Source: Cardinium endosymbiont of Culicoides punctatus (GTDB lineage Bacteria; Bacteroidota; Bacteroidia; Cytophagales; Amoebophilaceae). From it: DNA of 43,374 nt. The first letter of the stretch is position 1, and the number at the start of each line of letters is the position of its first letter. Of this stretch, positions 8,215 through 17,459 are shown piece by piece. The DNA is taken from assembly GCF_004354815.1 (NCBI RefSeq), contig NZ_QWJI01000055.1:1-43374 (forward strand), given 5' to 3'. A program made the position numbers and the translations under genes. The notes below the pieces were generated by a model that ran no database searches, had not been told where the DNA came from, and saw nothing but the letters and a program-made list of their open reading frames with translations.

Positions 8215-9870
8215 ATGCACAAGATAGATGCACTACCTATTGGTTATTCAGATGTTAAAAGGGTTATCAGAACAGGCTATTATGTAGATAAAACCCGATA
8301 TGCTCAAGAATTGATAGAAAAAGAAAATCCTGTATTTATAGCTAGGCCTAGGAGGTTTGGGAAGTCTCTATTTATTGATACACTGGCTACTATATGCAAT
8401 GGAGAACAGGAGATGTTTAAGGATTACCATATAGGTAAATCAGAAAATAGCTATCAGTGGAAGAAATATCCAGTGATTAATTTGGATTTTTCAGGGTTAT
8501 CTAATAACACATCTGAAGAACTAAGCGCATCTATTAAAATGGTATTAAAAGAAATAGCCATTTCATATAGCCTAAAAATAGAAGCATTTACTGTTAAAGA
8601 TATACTTCGTAGTCTAGTATTACAATTAATAAATTTAAATCATGCTAGAAAAAATGGAAATGTAATATCTATTTATGAGCCTAAAATAGTAGTATTAATA
8701 GATGAATACGATGCGCCTATTGTTCATCTAGCTAAAGGATCTGGCCTAGAACAGGCTAGTATCAAAGTCATGAAAGATTTCTTTATGACATTAAAGTCCC
8801 TCAACAAACATTTTAAGTTTACTTTTATCACTGGTGTAAGCAAATTCAGTTTATCTGATGTTTTTTCGGGGGCTAATCATTTAAATGACATCACGATTAG
8901 CAAAAATGCAGATAGCATGTTTGGATATACTCAAGAGGAAATATTATCTACTTTTTCCCATAATATACATGCTATTGGTTTGGAATGGACTAAAAAAGAA
9001 AGTCAAAAAATCACTGATTTAAAAGTTATGGACCGTATGACGACACATTACAATGGATATAGGTTCCATGAAAATGGAGTGTCTGTTTACAACCCATGGT
9101 CTACACTTAAATTCTTTGAAAGTGGTAAACTAGAAAACTATTGGTATGAGTCAGGTAGTCCAACTATACTTATTAACCAGATGTTAGTAGATCCTGATAG
9201 ATTTGATCTTAATATGGATAATCTACAAATAGAGGCTACCAGAGATGACCTTATGTATACAGGAAGTAGGAGTGAGATTAGTTTAAAATCTCTAATGTTT
9301 CAAACAGGATATTTAACCATTGACAATTATAATGAGTCTACTGGTCTATATACATTAAAATTTCCTAATAAAGAGATAGAAGAATCTTTTCGGAAGAGTA
9401 TAAAGTCCAGTTTAGAAAAGAGTGTAAAAGATTATTTCATACAAGAGCGAGATAAAATCAGAAATGCATTGGCAGATAAAAAAATGGAAACATTTATAGA
9501 TAATATCAATACAGCCTTTTCGACCCTTCCTTATTATATCGATACCAAACAGGAAAAACAGTTCCACAGCAATTTACATATGCTGCTACAAGGTTTGGGG
9601 TTCTTAGGCGGTAGGAAAATGCAAATGTATAGCGAATCACCTTCTAGTCAAGGTAGATCGGATATTGTTTTAGAATTAGAAAGAGTAATATATATTATAG
9701 AAATCAAATATAAATCCAGCGGAAACATAGCCTTAGCACAAATCAAAGCAAACGGGTATTATAAGCCTTACTTACTCAGACAAAAAACCATTATACTACT
9801 AGGTATTAACTTCAATGAAGAAACCAGAATGATAGATAACTGGGAGTATGAAGAGGTGAAGCGCATTTAG
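8215..9870 (+). CDS. AAA-ATPase-like / PD-(D/E)XK nuclease family protein
   Basis: 551-residue member of the AAA-ATPase_like plus PDDEXK_9 family, common as a multicopy family in Bacteroidota, including amoeba and arthropod symbionts. The N-terminus carries LPIGYSDV and GYYVDKT. A variant Walker A RPRRFGKS lies at 44-51, a Walker B VVLIDEYDAP near 160, and a sensor-like FITGVSKFS follows. The C-terminus holds a nuclease-like fold with GRSDIVLE (near 480) and IIEIKYK (near 496), giving the D ... ExK pattern. Biological role is unknown; proposals include mobile-element-linked functions. A degraded paralogue lies at 30077-30763. The gene stands alone with no obvious operon partner. Confidence 0.9.
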   Translation: MHKIDALPIGYSDVKRVIRTGYYVDKTRYAQELIEKENPVFIARPRRFGKSLFIDTLATICNGEQEMFKDYHIGKSENSYQWKKYPVINLDFSGLSNNTSEELSASIKMVLKEIAISYSLKIEAFTVKDILRSLVLQLINLNHARKNGNVISIYEPKIVVLIDEYDAPIVHLAKGSGLEQASIKVMKDFFMTLKSLNKHFKFTFITGVSKFSLSDVFSGANHLNDITISKNADSMFGYTQEEILSTFSHNIHAIGLEWTKKESQKITDLKVMDRMTTHYNGYRFHENGVSVYNPWSTLKFFESGKLENYWYESGSPTILINQMLVDPDRFDLNMDNLQIEATRDDLMYTGSRSEISLKSLMFQTGYLTIDNYNESTGLYTLKFPNKEIEESFRKSIKSSLEKSVKDYFIQERDKIRNALADKKMETFIDNINTAFSTLPYYIDTKQEKQFHSNLHMLLQGLGFLGGRKMQMYSESPSSQGRSDIVLELERVIYIIEIKYKSSGNIALAQIKANGYYKPYLLRQKTIILLGINFNEETRMIDNWEYEEVKRI

Positions 9871-9876
9871 GAGCGT

Positions 9877-9953
9877 AAAGTCAATTTCTGGTATGTTTTA
9901 CTTTAATTGTTATATAATTAATATTATGTTAAATAGAAAATAAAATTGACTTT
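9877..9953. repeat. 77-bp unit with 11-bp perfect inverted ends
   Basis: AAAGTCAATTT (9877-9887) and AAATTGACTTT (9943-9953) are perfect inverted repeats around 55 AT-rich bases, just after the AAA-ATPase-like gene. No clear target duplication is seen. It could be a mini-element or a long-loop RNA hairpin. Confidence 0.35.
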
Positions 9954-10078
9954 CATGAAAAATATGAAAAATTTGTAAATATTTTTGTATACTTGTATGC
10001 GTAGCTACAACTATACTGCCTACATAGCTCATTAAGGCATATCGAGTCGCAAAAAAACAAATGTTTTAAAATTTGATA

Positions 10079-10354
10079 ATGAATGCATTACATAAACTTA
10101 TGCCACTATTATTAGTGGGACTTACTGCTTGTAATAAGCATTCTTTAGGAATAAATAAAAAAGATTTACGACTTTCTCTTAAGGCATCTTGTAAGCCTAA
10201 TGATTGGGGTTCTAAAAATGGTGCTGCTTTTTTATATACTATAATAGAGGTAGAAGGAGATGATACTAAAGAGTTTGATCAAAAAAATAATGAAACGGAA
10301 AGGAAAAAATTCGAAATTTATACTATAAAAGAAGAATGTCATGACGACATATAG
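10079..10354 (+). CDS. Small predicted lipoprotein
   Basis: 91-residue protein starting MNALHKLM, with a short hydrophobic segment (PLLLVG) and a good lipobox LTAC (Cys18), so a lipid-anchored envelope protein. The mature part is hydrophilic, with three further cysteines or so and an acidic, lysine-rich C-terminus (EVEGDDTKEF ... KEECHDDI). I recognise no domain. A TTG two codons upstream (10073) is a less likely start. It faces murF tail to tail. It may be a truncated member of a larger symbiont lipoprotein family. Confidence 0.55.
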   Translation: MNALHKLMPLLLVGLTACNKHSLGINKKDLRLSLKASCKPNDWGSKNGAAFLYTIIEVEGDDTKEFDQKNNETERKKFEIYTIKEECHDDI

Positions 10355-10385
10355 TGATTATTCTGAATCAGAAATAAACTAAAAA

Positions 10386-11690
10386 TTAACGGATATGTTC
10401 TGCTAAGGTATGCATTGCTAGTGCGTTGGTTCCTTTTAAGAGAATAGCACTATGCTGAAAATTCCGAGTACATAAATAATCAACCAATATTTCTTTATTA
10501 GGAAAGCAATGTATGTTTTTATGGGGCTTTTTGCTTGCAGCAACTGTAAATAAAGGGCCACATAATAGTACTAAATTGTAACTTGAATGGCATAATTGTG
10601 CTATAATTTTATCGTGCCAAATAGCTGTTTTGCTACCCAATTCCGCCATATCTCCTAATATAGCAATGTAGTAAGCTGATTTCAGCTGTAATAGCGTATC
10701 TAGGGCTGTTTGCATGGAAGCAGGGCTGGCATTATAGCTATCAATAAGTAATTGATTACTACCTTTTACTACTAGTTCCATTCGAAAGTTTTTAGGAACA
10801 TAAGTTTGAATGGCTTGATGAGCAGCTTCTATAGGTACCTTAAAATACTTGGCTACGCAAAGTGCAGCTGCTATATTATAAATATGTGGTTTGCCTAATA
10901 GGTTTGTTCTAACATGTGTTCCTTCTGGTGATCTGTAACAGAGATATGGGTTTTCAGAAACTAAATCAAGAGGTGCAAAGTCATTAGCTTGAGGATAGGT
11001 AACAAGATTGGGCAGTCGGGCACTCATGGGTTGCAGCAGGGTGTCTAATGTATTTAAAAATACAATTCCCTGAGTAAGGTAGAGGTAGTTATACAATTCT
11101 CCTTTTCCCTGTATGATACCTTCTAGGTTATAAAAACTTTCCAGATGTGCATCTCCAATGGCTGTAATAATGCCATGTGTAGGCTCTGCTATTGAACAGC
11201 ACAATGCAATATCTTTCAATTGTGTAGCCCCCATTTCTACAACAGCTATTTCTGTATCTTGAGCCATAGATAATAGCGTCAAGGCTACTCCTATACTAGT
11301 GTTTAGATTACCTTTGGTAGCTACTGTTTTGTAAGTAGTATGTAAAACGCGCCATATAAGTTCTTTCGTGGTAGTTTTTCCATAAGATCCCGTTATACCT
11401 ATAACAGGGAAGTGTATACCATATTGTCGTCGATGATAATTGGCTAAATAATGTAGTGTAGATAGGCTATCTTCTACTAAAATATAGGCAGATGATGGTT
11501 GCATATATGCTGGATCATCTATAATGGCATAACTGGCTCCTTTAGCTAATGCAGCTTCTGCAAACTCATTTCCGTTAAATTTGGTACCCCTAATGGCAAA
11601 AAAAAGTGAACCAGGAGAAACATTGCGAGCGTCAATCGTAACAGAACGAGTAATTAAATATTTTTGATAGATATATTCTATATCAGCCAT
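10386..11690 (-). CDS. murF: UDP-MurNAc-tripeptide--D-Ala-D-Ala ligase
   Basis: Adds D-Ala-D-Ala to the UDP-MurNAc-tripeptide, the last cytoplasmic step in building the peptidoglycan pentapeptide. At 434 residues it has the usual length. The N-terminal domain has the substrate-binding pattern SVTIDARNVSPGSLFFAIRG. The ATP loop is GITGSYGKTTTK (about 98-109). The central domain has NLNTSIGVALTLL and EMGATQ, and the C-terminal domain holds DSYNASPASM and AILGDMAELG. Together with murB at 38864 it shows that a murein precursor route is retained. It stands between two envelope-protein genes on the same strand as the one upstream (32-bp gap), so cotranscription is possible. Confidence 0.95.
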   Translation of the reverse strand: MADIEYIYQKYLITRSVTIDARNVSPGSLFFAIRGTKFNGNEFAEAALAKGASYAIIDDPAYMQPSSAYILVEDSLSTLHYLANYHRRQYGIHFPVIGITGSYGKTTTKELIWRVLHTTYKTVATKGNLNTSIGVALTLLSMAQDTEIAVVEMGATQLKDIALCCSIAEPTHGIITAIGDAHLESFYNLEGIIQGKGELYNYLYLTQGIVFLNTLDTLLQPMSARLPNLVTYPQANDFAPLDLVSENPYLCYRSPEGTHVRTNLLGKPHIYNIAAALCVAKYFKVPIEAAHQAIQTYVPKNFRMELVVKGSNQLLIDSYNASPASMQTALDTLLQLKSAYYIAILGDMAELGSKTAIWHDKIIAQLCHSSYNLVLLCGPLFTVAASKKPHKNIHCFPNKEILVDYLCTRNFQHSAILLKGTNALAMHTLAEHIR

Positions 11691-11722
11691 AAAGGTAATA
11701 AGAAATAATAATGTTCTATAAG

Positions 11723-13249
11723 TTAATTATATGCTATAAGTGATGGCTTAGGTGCGATTTTATTTTCAAAACAACAAGTAGATAGTGTTACCGATGGAGC
11801 TAACTTCCCTAATAAGGCATTATATCCTACCTTACAATCTACAGTGATCCATTTAATAGTAGTATGTTGTAAACGGAAACCTAATCCACAAGTATCTATC
11901 AGTGTTGCATTCAACAGATTATAGTCTCTATCATATAGTGCAATCAAATCACTAAATCCAAGTAATGCGAAATATACATGATGTATTAAAATGGGTGTAT
12001 GAAATGTGCTAAGTATAGAGCAATTGAGTCGTGCGTTTATAGGTTTTGTAATAGCATAAATAGCATTTTCTTTTTTTTGTCCACATAGTGATTCAGGATC
12101 ACCTTTTCTAATACCTAAACTTCTTTCTTGTGGCATACGATAGCCCATTATATAATTTAAACGAAAAAACTGACGCATGCCATGACGTGTTGTACGCTGG
12201 TTAGAGCTAGCATAGTTAAAGTCTAGTTTTAATACACCTTCTTCTAAAGACTTGTGGTATAAAAAAGCACCCGTTTTGCATGAAAAACTTAGGTAGCCAA
12301 AGGCATTATTTGCTATATTTTTAATGCAGTTTATACCAACATATTGTCTATTATTAAATTCTCCTTTTTGATATCCATACAGTATTTCTATAGATTCTCC
12401 TTTGGGTATTGATTCAGAGGAATGTAAGGAATAAATGCCTTTTGCTTTTTGGTAACCATCTATTACACATTCTATTTTCCCTAAAATCAATCTATAATGA
12501 TGATAGATGGCATTTTGTATGGCAGATACAGTAGGTCGTGTATGAAATGTTTTCTTATAGCCACCTAATGTTACTAGCCAATAGCAGGGAGGTAAATCAG
12601 TTTTTCTCTTTTTTATAAAAGACTTACCTAACCATAAATTTTTACAGTCAAAGGCATATGTATGGGCATTTTCAGTTTGTTTGTACCATTGCGTTCCTAT
12701 AAAGTAGGTGCCATGTATTTGAGGAATAGCATATTCTAGGCCATAACCCCATCTTTTCTTTAAAAAAAATTGATTGTGAAAAATATGTCCATACCCACAT
12801 ATATTATTATGGGTTACAGTAAGTAGTGGCCCTTCCTCTAAACTTAGGGAAAGGCTCATCGGGAATTGGTCTCTGGTTCTTATAGTTATATCAACAACAG
12901 CTGTTTCATCTTCGAGTAGTGTAATTTTTTTTATAACTGATACAGATTTAAAATATGATAATGCTTCTAGTCTTTTACCTATACGTAATAACTCCTCTTG
13001 GCTTAAAACATCCCCTTGTTTTACCTGGATGTATTTATAAATTAATGATGGGTTTGTTGTAGGAGAAAGCCATGTTGCAAAACGTTGATATGGTCTTGGT
13101 TTAAGTGGAATCGGGTCCATAGCGCCTGTAGACTCTATAATTATTTTTCCAATTTTGTATTGATTTTCAATACTATTGCATGCTTTTAATTCGAATGAGA
13201 TACAAAAAGAGAGGACAAAACCAACTGTTAATCCAATGATTTTCAACAT
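11723..13249 (-). CDS. POTRA/beta-barrel outer-membrane protein (BamA/TamA-like)
   Basis: Predicted envelope protein of about 508 residues. A signal sequence (MLKIIGLTVGFVLSF ... ELKA) is followed by a POTRA-like segment (YKYIQVKQGDVLSQEELLRI, LEALSYFKSVSVIKK, then VVDITIRTRDQFPMS) and then many alternating aromatic strands typical of a barrel, such as YGLEYAIPQIHGTYFIGTQWY. I chose the ATG at 13249 because the signal peptide begins there and the upstream bases are A-rich; an ATG at 13291 would add 14 residues. The Cys after LKA might make it a lipoprotein, though Lys at -2 is unusual. It is not close enough to standard BamA to name, and probably acts in outer-membrane biogenesis or as a surface protein. 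Confidence 0.65.
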   Translation of the reverse strand: MLKIIGLTVGFVLSFCISFELKACNSIENQYKIGKIIIESTGAMDPIPLKPRPYQRFATWLSPTTNPSLIYKYIQVKQGDVLSQEELLRIGKRLEALSYFKSVSVIKKITLLEDETAVVDITIRTRDQFPMSLSLSLEEGPLLTVTHNNICGYGHIFHNQFFLKKRWGYGLEYAIPQIHGTYFIGTQWYKQTENAHTYAFDCKNLWLGKSFIKKRKTDLPPCYWLVTLGGYKKTFHTRPTVSAIQNAIYHHYRLILGKIECVIDGYQKAKGIYSLHSSESIPKGESIEILYGYQKGEFNNRQYVGINCIKNIANNAFGYLSFSCKTGAFLYHKSLEEGVLKLDFNYASSNQRTTRHGMRQFFRLNYIMGYRMPQERSLGIRKGDPESLCGQKKENAIYAITKPINARLNCSILSTFHTPILIHHVYFALLGFSDLIALYDRDYNLLNATLIDTCGLGFRLQHTTIKWITVDCKVGYNALLGKLAPSVTLSTCCFENKIAPKPSLIAYN

Positions 13250-13350
13250 ACTTTTTATTTTAAAATTGGTATTATTCTCAAGTATATACAAAAAATTTGG
13301 ATAAAAATTTTTGAATCTCTAAAAAATTTAGAATGGCTGGCTGGATTATT

Positions 13351-13412
13351 TATTTAGCAAATAGAAAAAATGATTGAGTAATTGATCATTTTTTCCCATT
13401 ATTTGCTAAATA
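13351..13412. terminator. Strong hairpin, likely bidirectional terminator
   Basis: A 24-base left arm (13351-13374) pairs fully with the right arm (13385-13412) apart from a 4-base bulge; the loop is 10 bases. It contains A6/T6 tracts in the stem. It follows the stop of the minus-strand DUF2795 gene by 15 bases and precedes the next minus-strand gene, which fits a terminator separating the two. Confidence 0.6.
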
Positions 13413-13427
13413 CTCCATATTTAAGTT

Positions 13428-13649
13428 TTAGTATTCATCTTCATTAAAGATAAAATCATCACCTGTTGGGTAGTCTGGCCATATATCCTCAATCGATGTA
13501 TATAGACATTCATCGTCTTCTAGCTCTTCTAGATTACGAATAACTTCAAAGGGGGCTCCAGACCTTTTGGCATAATCTATTAATTCATCCTTGGTTGCCG
13601 GCCAAGGAGCGTCTTCCAAATAAGATACTAATTCAAGCGTCCAATACAT
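13428..13649 (-). CDS. DUF2795 domain protein
   Basis: 73-residue acidic protein, strongly like a small protein conserved across Bacteroidota. It opens MYWTLELVSYLEDAPWPATK, continues DELIDYAKRSGAPFEVIRNL, and ends with the acidic tail EDIWPDYPTGDDF. The function is unknown. Retention in a reduced genome argues that it matters. It has its own hairpin terminator downstream and appears to be transcribed alone. Confidence 0.85.
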   Translation of the reverse strand: MYWTLELVSYLEDAPWPATKDELIDYAKRSGAPFEVIRNLEELEDDECLYTSIEDIWPDYPTGDDFIFNEDEY

Positions 13650-13873
13650 AATTTAAAAGTGAAAATATAATTTATTAAAGTTGCATTTTTTTTGTTACTC
13701 ATTATTAGTCTTTTAAACTAATCTTTTTAGCAGTCAAAAATATAGTAAATTTTAACTCCATGCAAGTAAAAATGCACTATTTTTTTAGATTATTAAATCC
13801 ATGGATAGCAAAGTAGCTATTTTTATTATCATTATAATTTTTGTTATTTTAACTACCAGAAATTTACTAGTAC

Positions 13874-15115
13874 ATGCATCCAGTTTTTTTTATAACCAAA
13901 CGATATACCCAAAAGCATACGAAACAAACATTGGTTTATCGTTTATCTAGACTTTCTTGTTATAGTACAGCTTTAGCAACAACTATCCTACTATTGGTAC
14001 TGTCCACAATGAATGGTATGGAAAAGCTATTTTCTTCTTTATTTTACGCTTATACCGTTGCATTGCGCATAGAAACGAAGACTAAAAGTTGTTTTTATAG
14101 GGATAACGAATTAAAAGAAAAAATTAAGCGCATGATTAACGTAACGGATGTAGTTGAAGTGTTAGAAACAACAGCATTGGTAGGGCTTAATGGCAAACAA
14201 GCTATTACAGTTATTAAAGGATTTTCTAATAATTTTACAGAAAGTGATTTTTATAAAAAAAGTATCCGCATGGATGCTACTTCTTTTTTGGATCCCAGCG
14301 ATAATAAATATAAGGCTATTATAGGCACACATATTGGTAAATTATTGCAATTAGATGTGATTAGGAATCATACTATGTTAACATTTTTTTATCCTAAACG
14401 AAATGCTTCTCCTCATAGCATAAACCAACCTTATACCTATAGATGTAAAAAATTAGCAGCAGGTGGATTATTTTCTATAGAGCCTAAAATCGATAGTAAA
14501 TACATTATTACCCCAATTGGTTTTTTAGAAGATTTAACAGATAGAAAAAACCAACGAAGCTATTGGGAAGTTGTTCTAAGGGATGAAACAAAAATAAAAA
14601 GTACCCAACAAGCTATACAACAGATATTACCAAAAGAACTAAAGATGAGTAATCGTTATCAACAAAATGAATGTAAAAACAGGGCTATTTTAATTGAAAA
14701 GTTATTTGTATACTTTATTTTTTCTTTAATAGTATTACTTACATCTTTTCATCTCTTTTTTATGCTTTGCATGATTATTTTAGCAAAGAAGAAAGATATA
14801 GCTATATTGTCTTTGCTTGGCATCACGCAAAATCAAATAGGAAGAATATATTTCTATAATGGATTATTGGTATCCTTAGAGGGCATATTATATGGTCTCT
14901 GTACCGCATTCACTATGTGTTTTTTACAACAAAAATTTAAAATAGTTCACTTTATTAAGCTTAAAACAGCTGGGGCTATTTCCTATCCTATGGATATACA
15001 CGCATGTGATTTTATATATACGGCTATATTAGCCATTTGTGTTGGAATACTTGCATCTCTTTGGCCTATGAAACGTGCTATGGCACTAACGCAACACAAC
15101 CAAAAAATCTATTAG
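13874..15115 (+). CDS. FtsX/LolC-E-like ABC transporter permease
   Basis: 413-residue membrane protein with the layout of LolC/LolE/MacB permeases: one N-terminal membrane helix (ALATTILLLVLSTMNGMEKL), a periplasmic domain of about 220 residues, and three C-terminal helices (around FIFSLIVLLTSFHLFFMLCMI, GLLVSLEGILYGLCTAFTM, and FIYTAILAICVGILASLWP). The segment AKKKDIAILSLLGITQNQIGRIYFYNG matches the conserved cytoplasmic loop of this family. In Bacteroidota these proteins release lipoproteins from the inner membrane toward the outer membrane. The ATPase partner is not in the window. It faces the next gene tail to tail (35 bp). Confidence 0.85.
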   Translation: MHPVFFITKRYTQKHTKQTLVYRLSRLSCYSTALATTILLLVLSTMNGMEKLFSSLFYAYTVALRIETKTKSCFYRDNELKEKIKRMINVTDVVEVLETTALVGLNGKQAITVIKGFSNNFTESDFYKKSIRMDATSFLDPSDNKYKAIIGTHIGKLLQLDVIRNHTMLTFFYPKRNASPHSINQPYTYRCKKLAAGGLFSIEPKIDSKYIITPIGFLEDLTDRKNQRSYWEVVLRDETKIKSTQQAIQQILPKELKMSNRYQQNECKNRAILIEKLFVYFIFSLIVLLTSFHLFFMLCMIILAKKKDIAILSLLGITQNQIGRIYFYNGLLVSLEGILYGLCTAFTMCFLQQKFKIVHFIKLKTAGAISYPMDIHACDFIYTAILAICVGILASLWPMKRAMALTQHNQKIY

Positions 15116-15150
15116 ACCTGTTGCGTAAGTCCTCGGCCCACTGAAGTGGA

Positions 15151-16362
15151 CTAAAACCTACTCAAAAATCCATAATTGGCTGCGTAATGTAGGGTTGTCA
15201 ACCGAAAATTACCACTATAAGATAATCCAAAAGAAAATCCATATTCAAACAATTGGTTCTTACAATCATAATAGGGTCTAAAAGCAGCTTCAATGGTTAT
15301 GTCTGGAAAGGGTATCCAGTTTTTATGTAGCGATACCAATAGGAGCTCTCTGGATGGTTCATAGTAGGTTACTGTATTATTTTCTATCCGAATAGATTGA
15401 TATAATGGATACCCCATATTTTCAGAAGAGAAATTAGTACCATGCCAATAACTCATTGATAACTCAACCCATCCCATAGCACAATTAAAAATATATAGCT
15501 GACCATACCCTCCTTTAGAGGGTCTATCAACTGTTTTTACATACCTATTTAAAAGTAAATAACCAGCACAAGTTATTTTTTCAAAAAAACTGTTTGGTGG
15601 CATAAAAGTAAACAATAAACCACCAGATCCAGCAAATAAACTATAATCTTTTATAGGGATACCTTGGCCTCCTAAATGATAAATAGCTAATTGAAATATT
15701 GTACATAGTCCTATCTTTTGAGTATGATAAAATTGATATCCTGTATCTAAATGAAATGTAAACGTTTCAGGTCTCGATTTTTTCTTTGATAGTAATGTCA
15801 ACCAATCCAACCAACCAGATAAATAGGTTTTATCGCTTTCTACTCTAAAATGAATACCTTCTATAAAAGGCCTTCGTAGCAAATTATGAAAATTCCAAAG
15901 AGGTTCTATTAATGTAGGCTGGTAATCTTTGAGATAAAAAATACCCATTACAAAAGCATTACACTTGTTTTTATAATAGGTTGATAGCATGGGTGTTATG
16001 CCACCCCATGGTTTGACCTGTCCAAAATACTTCTTCCAAACCAACCCTATGTCAAGCCCTATATATGGAGTTATCTGTAGGGATATACTGGGAAAAAAAT
16101 GTAGGCCAAAAATAGTTTCACCTTCCATTATTTTGTTAAAATACTCAATATTATCTACAAAATTGTAATTTCGGATGGTTAGCAAAAGATCCGTTGCATG
16201 ATCACTCGGCAGCGTAGTTTCATCCCCGTGGTGTTGATGTATTACATCTTGATTTTTATAATCAATAGCATGTAGGGGAATTAAAGGAAGAAACCATAGT
16301 ATAAGAACCACTAAATAGTCAATTCTGAAATATTCCCTAGAAGACCATCGAGTTGCTAACAT
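15151..16362 (-). CDS. Predicted outer-membrane beta-barrel protein, unknown
   Basis: 403 residues. A hydrophobic signal (YLVVLILWFLPLIPLHA) is followed by a segment rich in aromatic, alternating strands and ending in an aromatic residue (NYGFLSRF), as barrel proteins do. Segments such as GETIFGLHFFPSISLQITPYIGLDIGL and LSMSYWHGTNF vaguely recall PagL/acyloxyacyl-hydrolase-like barrels, but I see no convincing active-site motif and do not name it. It is transcribed alone; the downstream gap to the permease gene has a small inverted repeat (CCACT-GA-AGTGG). Confidence 0.5.
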   Translation of the reverse strand: MLATRWSSREYFRIDYLVVLILWFLPLIPLHAIDYKNQDVIHQHHGDETTLPSDHATDLLLTIRNYNFVDNIEYFNKIMEGETIFGLHFFPSISLQITPYIGLDIGLVWKKYFGQVKPWGGITPMLSTYYKNKCNAFVMGIFYLKDYQPTLIEPLWNFHNLLRRPFIEGIHFRVESDKTYLSGWLDWLTLLSKKKSRPETFTFHLDTGYQFYHTQKIGLCTIFQLAIYHLGGQGIPIKDYSLFAGSGGLLFTFMPPNSFFEKITCAGYLLLNRYVKTVDRPSKGGYGQLYIFNCAMGWVELSMSYWHGTNFSSENMGYPLYQSIRIENNTVTYYEPSRELLLVSLHKNWIPFPDITIEAAFRPYYDCKNQLFEYGFSFGLSYSGNFRLTTLHYAANYGFLSRF

Positions 16363-16518
16363 CTATTTAATTTAAAATACTTACTTTTCTATGTCGAATT
16401 ACCCAGCAGCGCGCGTTTTACTTTTTGAAGACAAAAAATAAGAACGAAATCCTTTTAAACTGGAAGAGTATATTAAAAAATAATTATAAATCAATAAAAA
16501 TATTTCATTATATCCATA

Positions 16519-17160
16519 CTATACCTTATGGATCTTATAAGATCTATGCCATTTTATTTGACCATAAATACCTATGAATACGAGAACCAAATGTTGGATA
16601 CTAAGTATACTGGCACCAGTATGGTAGCATGCTATGGAAAAAGCTGCATAACGCAATAAAGCTATAAGCCATCTTTCTAACTTTTTATGTGACATAAACC
16701 ACTTTTCTACAAGGCCAAAAGATAGATTAAAAGCATCTCCACAAATAGCAAAAGAAAATTTATTCGAATCTGTAACCATCATAATGATAAATATAAATCC
16801 AAGTGCACCAAGTATACCCGTGCCTATGGCATATAAAAGCATATGATTGGATGTGCGCGTTACATATAATGGTTGTTGATGGGGTTTGCCTCTCCATTTT
16901 ATATGGGCATATACATTAAACGCTGTAGATATAATCGTATAAATTACTTTTCCATAGAGCCTTCTAACAAAATAGACCTTGATATTCATAAAAAGAATAG
17001 GATAGGTCAATATCCTACTCCAAATATTTTGACGTGCATCTAAAATATGCGCAAAAATAGATAAGACAACTAAAGTTATTTCCCATAGCAATTTTTTATC
17101 ATTGCATAAAAGCAATTGACTATAATCGGCTATAGTGGCCCACAGTTGATCCAGATTCAT
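16519..17160 (-). CDS. pnuC: PnuC-like nicotinamide riboside/mononucleotide transporter
   Basis: 213-residue membrane protein with about seven helices and an internal duplication. FNVYAHIKWRGK in the first half and GIYGQIKWHRSYK at the end match the N-x-Y-G-x-x-x-W type motif of PnuC. LVEKWFMSHKKLERWLIALLRY resembles the QxLxxKKxxxxW segment between. PnuC imports NAD precursors by facilitated diffusion, coupled to phosphorylation in the cytosol. No kinase such as NadR is in the window. In a symbiont with nucleotide translocases this suggests dependence on host NAD precursors. Specificity for NR, nicotinamide mononucleotide or a related compound is uncertain. Confidence 0.75.
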   Translation of the reverse strand: MNLDQLWATIADYSQLLLCNDKKLLWEITLVVLSIFAHILDARQNIWSRILTYPILFMNIKVYFVRRLYGKVIYTIISTAFNVYAHIKWRGKPHQQPLYVTRTSNHMLLYAIGTGILGALGFIFIIMMVTDSNKFSFAICGDAFNLSFGLVEKWFMSHKKLERWLIALLRYAAFSIACYHTGASILSIQHLVLVFIGIYGQIKWHRSYKIHKV

Positions 17161-17216
17161 AAAGAAAAGATATTGTATATAACAAAAGAATTTTATAACT
17201 GATATACAGAATATGT

Positions 17217-17381
17217 TTATAAAACATCTTTGAATTCCTCCGATTTAAGCTGATTGCTAGATTGAGCATGAATTTTGCCTATGAGTTCATAAACTTCTCG
17301 AAATGGCCTTTCAGATAATGCTTTAATGATTATATTGACTTCAGCGATATCTAATTTAAGATCTATTGTATTTGGTTTCAT
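17217..17381 (-). CDS. Small conserved Bacteroidota protein
   Basis: 54 residues from the ATG at 17381 (MKPNTIDLKLD). An upstream ATG at 17405 would add 8 residues with little family support. The sequence IAEVNIIIKALSERPFREVYELIGKIHAQ resembles a short Bacteroidota family of unknown function in which the C-terminal half forms an amphipathic helix. It lies between pnuC and tamL on the same strand. Confidence 0.6.
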   Translation of the reverse strand: MKPNTIDLKLDIAEVNIIIKALSERPFREVYELIGKIHAQSSNQLKSEEFKDVL

Positions 17382-17459
17382 ACGTGCACCCATTGCATAT
17401 CCCACTAACTAATTAATAAAAAAAAATCATATACACAAACAAAACTTTCATTTTTTTCC

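Noticed and set aside
15116-15150. TTGCGTAAGTCCT and CCACT-GA-AGTGG as a mobile-element end or terminator
   Set aside because: Slight likeness to the end of the 145-bp element, but no partner end or duplication, and the stem is only 5 bp.
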